Below, piece by piece: positions 63,041-64,000 of a stretch of 64,000 bases of DNA. Source of the DNA: CAVVUF01 sp963751425 (lineage in GTDB: Bacteria; Chloroflexota; Anaerolineae; Anaerolineales; UBA4823); NCBI GenBank assembly GCA_963751425.1, contig CAVVUF010000002.1, positions 930,001 through 994,000 of the forward strand, given 5' to 3'. Made by a program: the position numbers and the translations under genes. Every line of letters starts with the position of its first letter. Position 1 is the stretch's first letter. The notes below the pieces were generated by a model that did not search any database, had not been told where the DNA came from, and worked only from the letters and a program-made list of their open reading frames with translations.

Positions 63041-63898
63041 TTAAATCCCTTCAGACCCTCCTCCTACTCGAAGCAGCCTCAGCAGCTCTCCCAGGTTTTC
63101 CAAGATCAGGTGCGGCGCTGGTATGGCCTCTTCAGCTTGTTCGCGGCTTGATGCCCCGGTTAAAACCACGGCTGTATGCATGCCAGCCTCAATTCCCATC
63201 TTCACGTCCGTTTCCAGCCGGTCGCCAATCACCAGGCAGCGCTCAGGCGCTAAGTCTAAGCACTGCATGGCCACTTCCATCATCACCCGTGCGGGCTTGC
63301 CTGCCAACACCTCTACCTTGCGTCCGGTCAGGTGCTCCAGGGCTGCCAATGTCGCTCCGGCGTCGGGGATGCCCCCCCCAGGCATGGGGCAGGTTTTATC
63401 GGGATTGGTGGCAAAGAAGCGCGCCCCACGTTTTAGCGCCTGGTAGGCAGTGTTCAGCTTGCGGTAATCCAGTGTGCGGTCAAAGGCGACCACCACTGCA
63501 TCGATCCCGCTCGGTTCGATGACAGATTTCTCGTCTTGATCCCAGAGCTCCTCCCGCACCTTCAATCCGAAAGCCCTCAGCTCCGCTTTTAAGTTCTCCT
63601 CGCCCACCACGTAATAAGCCAGGTCCGGGAAATGCTGCGAGAGGTAGGTACCCAGCACGTATCCCGAGGTGATCACCTCGTCAGCAGAAGCGGTAATCCC
63701 CAGGCGGGTGAGCTTGGCAGCATAGCTCTGAGGTGGTTCCAGCGGCTTGTTCGAGATAAAAAGGATGCGCTTGCCTTGCTTCCGGATCGCCTGGATGGTT
63801 TCGATAGCATAGGGCAGCGCCTTCTCCCCTAAATAGAGTGTGCCATCCAGGTCGAAGATAAAACCTTTTATCTGCTGGAGAATATTTGCGTCATTCAT
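63041..63898 (-). CDS. NagD-type HAD phosphatase
   Basis: 285 residues. FIFDLDGTLYLGEKALP holds the nucleophile DxDGT motif, ILFISNKPLEP the second Ser/Thr motif region, and CLVIGDRLETDVKMGIEAGM the C-terminal acidic motif. The large NagD-type cap between them fits phosphoglycolate, 4-nitrophenyl phosphate or nucleotide phosphatases. The gene stands alone; no gene is seen upstream to the window edge at 64000. Confidence 0.93.
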   Translation of the reverse strand: MNDANILQQIKGFIFDLDGTLYLGEKALPYAIETIQAIRKQGKRILFISNKPLEPPQSYAAKLTRLGITASADEVITSGYVLGTYLSQHFPDLAYYVVGEENLKAELRAFGLKVREELWDQDEKSVIEPSGIDAVVVAFDRTLDYRKLNTAYQALKRGARFFATNPDKTCPMPGGGIPDAGATLAALEHLTGRKVEVLAGKPARVMMEVAMQCLDLAPERCLVIGDRLETDVKMGIEAGMHTAVVLTGASSREQAEEAIPAPHLILENLGELLRLLRVGGGSEGI

Positions 63899-64000
63899 TT
63901 TGACTTTCTCACATTAAACTCTTTGTGGCCCTTTTCTATTCGTGAAGATTGGTGTAGATCGGTGGATTTATTGTGATCTATTCTCTGTCAACTCCGTCAG

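Overview
The window looks like a chromosomal stretch of an uncultured anaerobic member of the Chloroflexota, probably Anaerolineae. That is an inference from gene content (moderate G+C, a khpA/rpsP/ffh block, Thr/Pro-rich lipoproteins, MttB paralogs with a corrinoid activator, protealysin with emfourin). No rRNA or tRNA gene was seen, so the taxonomy rests on style alone.

Layout. 1-2 kb: translation/secretion genes on the minus strand (khpA end, rpsP, ffh). 2-16 kb, plus strand: DegV protein, DUF1015 protein, a two-gene asymmetric ABC exporter, a TolB-like propeller protein, an M23 lipoprotein, recA, an NBR1-type Ig lipoprotein, a thioredoxin-VKOR fusion and an MFS exporter that may start on AUA. 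15.9-21.9 kb, minus strand: an ArsR-headed cassette (ArsR, CPNC mini-thioredoxin, GcvH-like lipoyl carrier, two DGC zinc-binding proteins, one fused to OsmC, ACR3 arsenite permease, HyuA-like ATPase) with an 11-bp perfect inverted repeat upstream of arsR. 22-26.7 kb: radical SAM SPL-like protein, a PEP-synthase/rifampicin-phosphotransferase-like enzyme divergent from a TetR regulator, and a lone Xre antitoxin-like gene. 26.7-35.7 kb, minus strand: a corrinoid methyltransferase locus (three non-pyrrolysine MttB homologs, one corrinoid protein, a RACo-type activator, a MetH-activation-like protein and an AstE/AspA-like deacylase). It diverges from a complete peptide-type ABC importer (36-42 kb). 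42-55.5 kb: GH13 glucosidase and MFS permease, emfourin and protealysin, then an L-sugar operon (DUF4432 epimerase-like, FucI, FGGY kinase, nucleotidyltransferase-GHMP kinase fusion, GDP-mannose-3,5-epimerase-like protein, GH127) ending in an alcohol dehydrogenase remnant. 56-64 kb: an unknown protein, a DMT permease, a large FHA/metallopeptidase-like membrane protein, an alpha/beta hydrolase, a PTP-like protein and a NagD-type HAD phosphatase.

About 18 single-base frame breaks interrupt otherwise well-conserved genes, densely at 37.4-39.5 kb and 59.2-61.6 kb. In each case the reading continues sensibly in the next frame. I read most of these as sequence or assembly indels rather than true pseudogenes, and I give such genes as one span with the break positions.

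The most promising undescribed candidates are the ArsR/lipoyl-carrier/DGC-OsmC/ACR3 cassette, the triple-MttB plus deacylase locus with its peptide-type importer, and the FHA-metallopeptidase-like protein. A dispersed palindromic repeat family with a conserved AATTCATT core sits at gene borders in at least five places.
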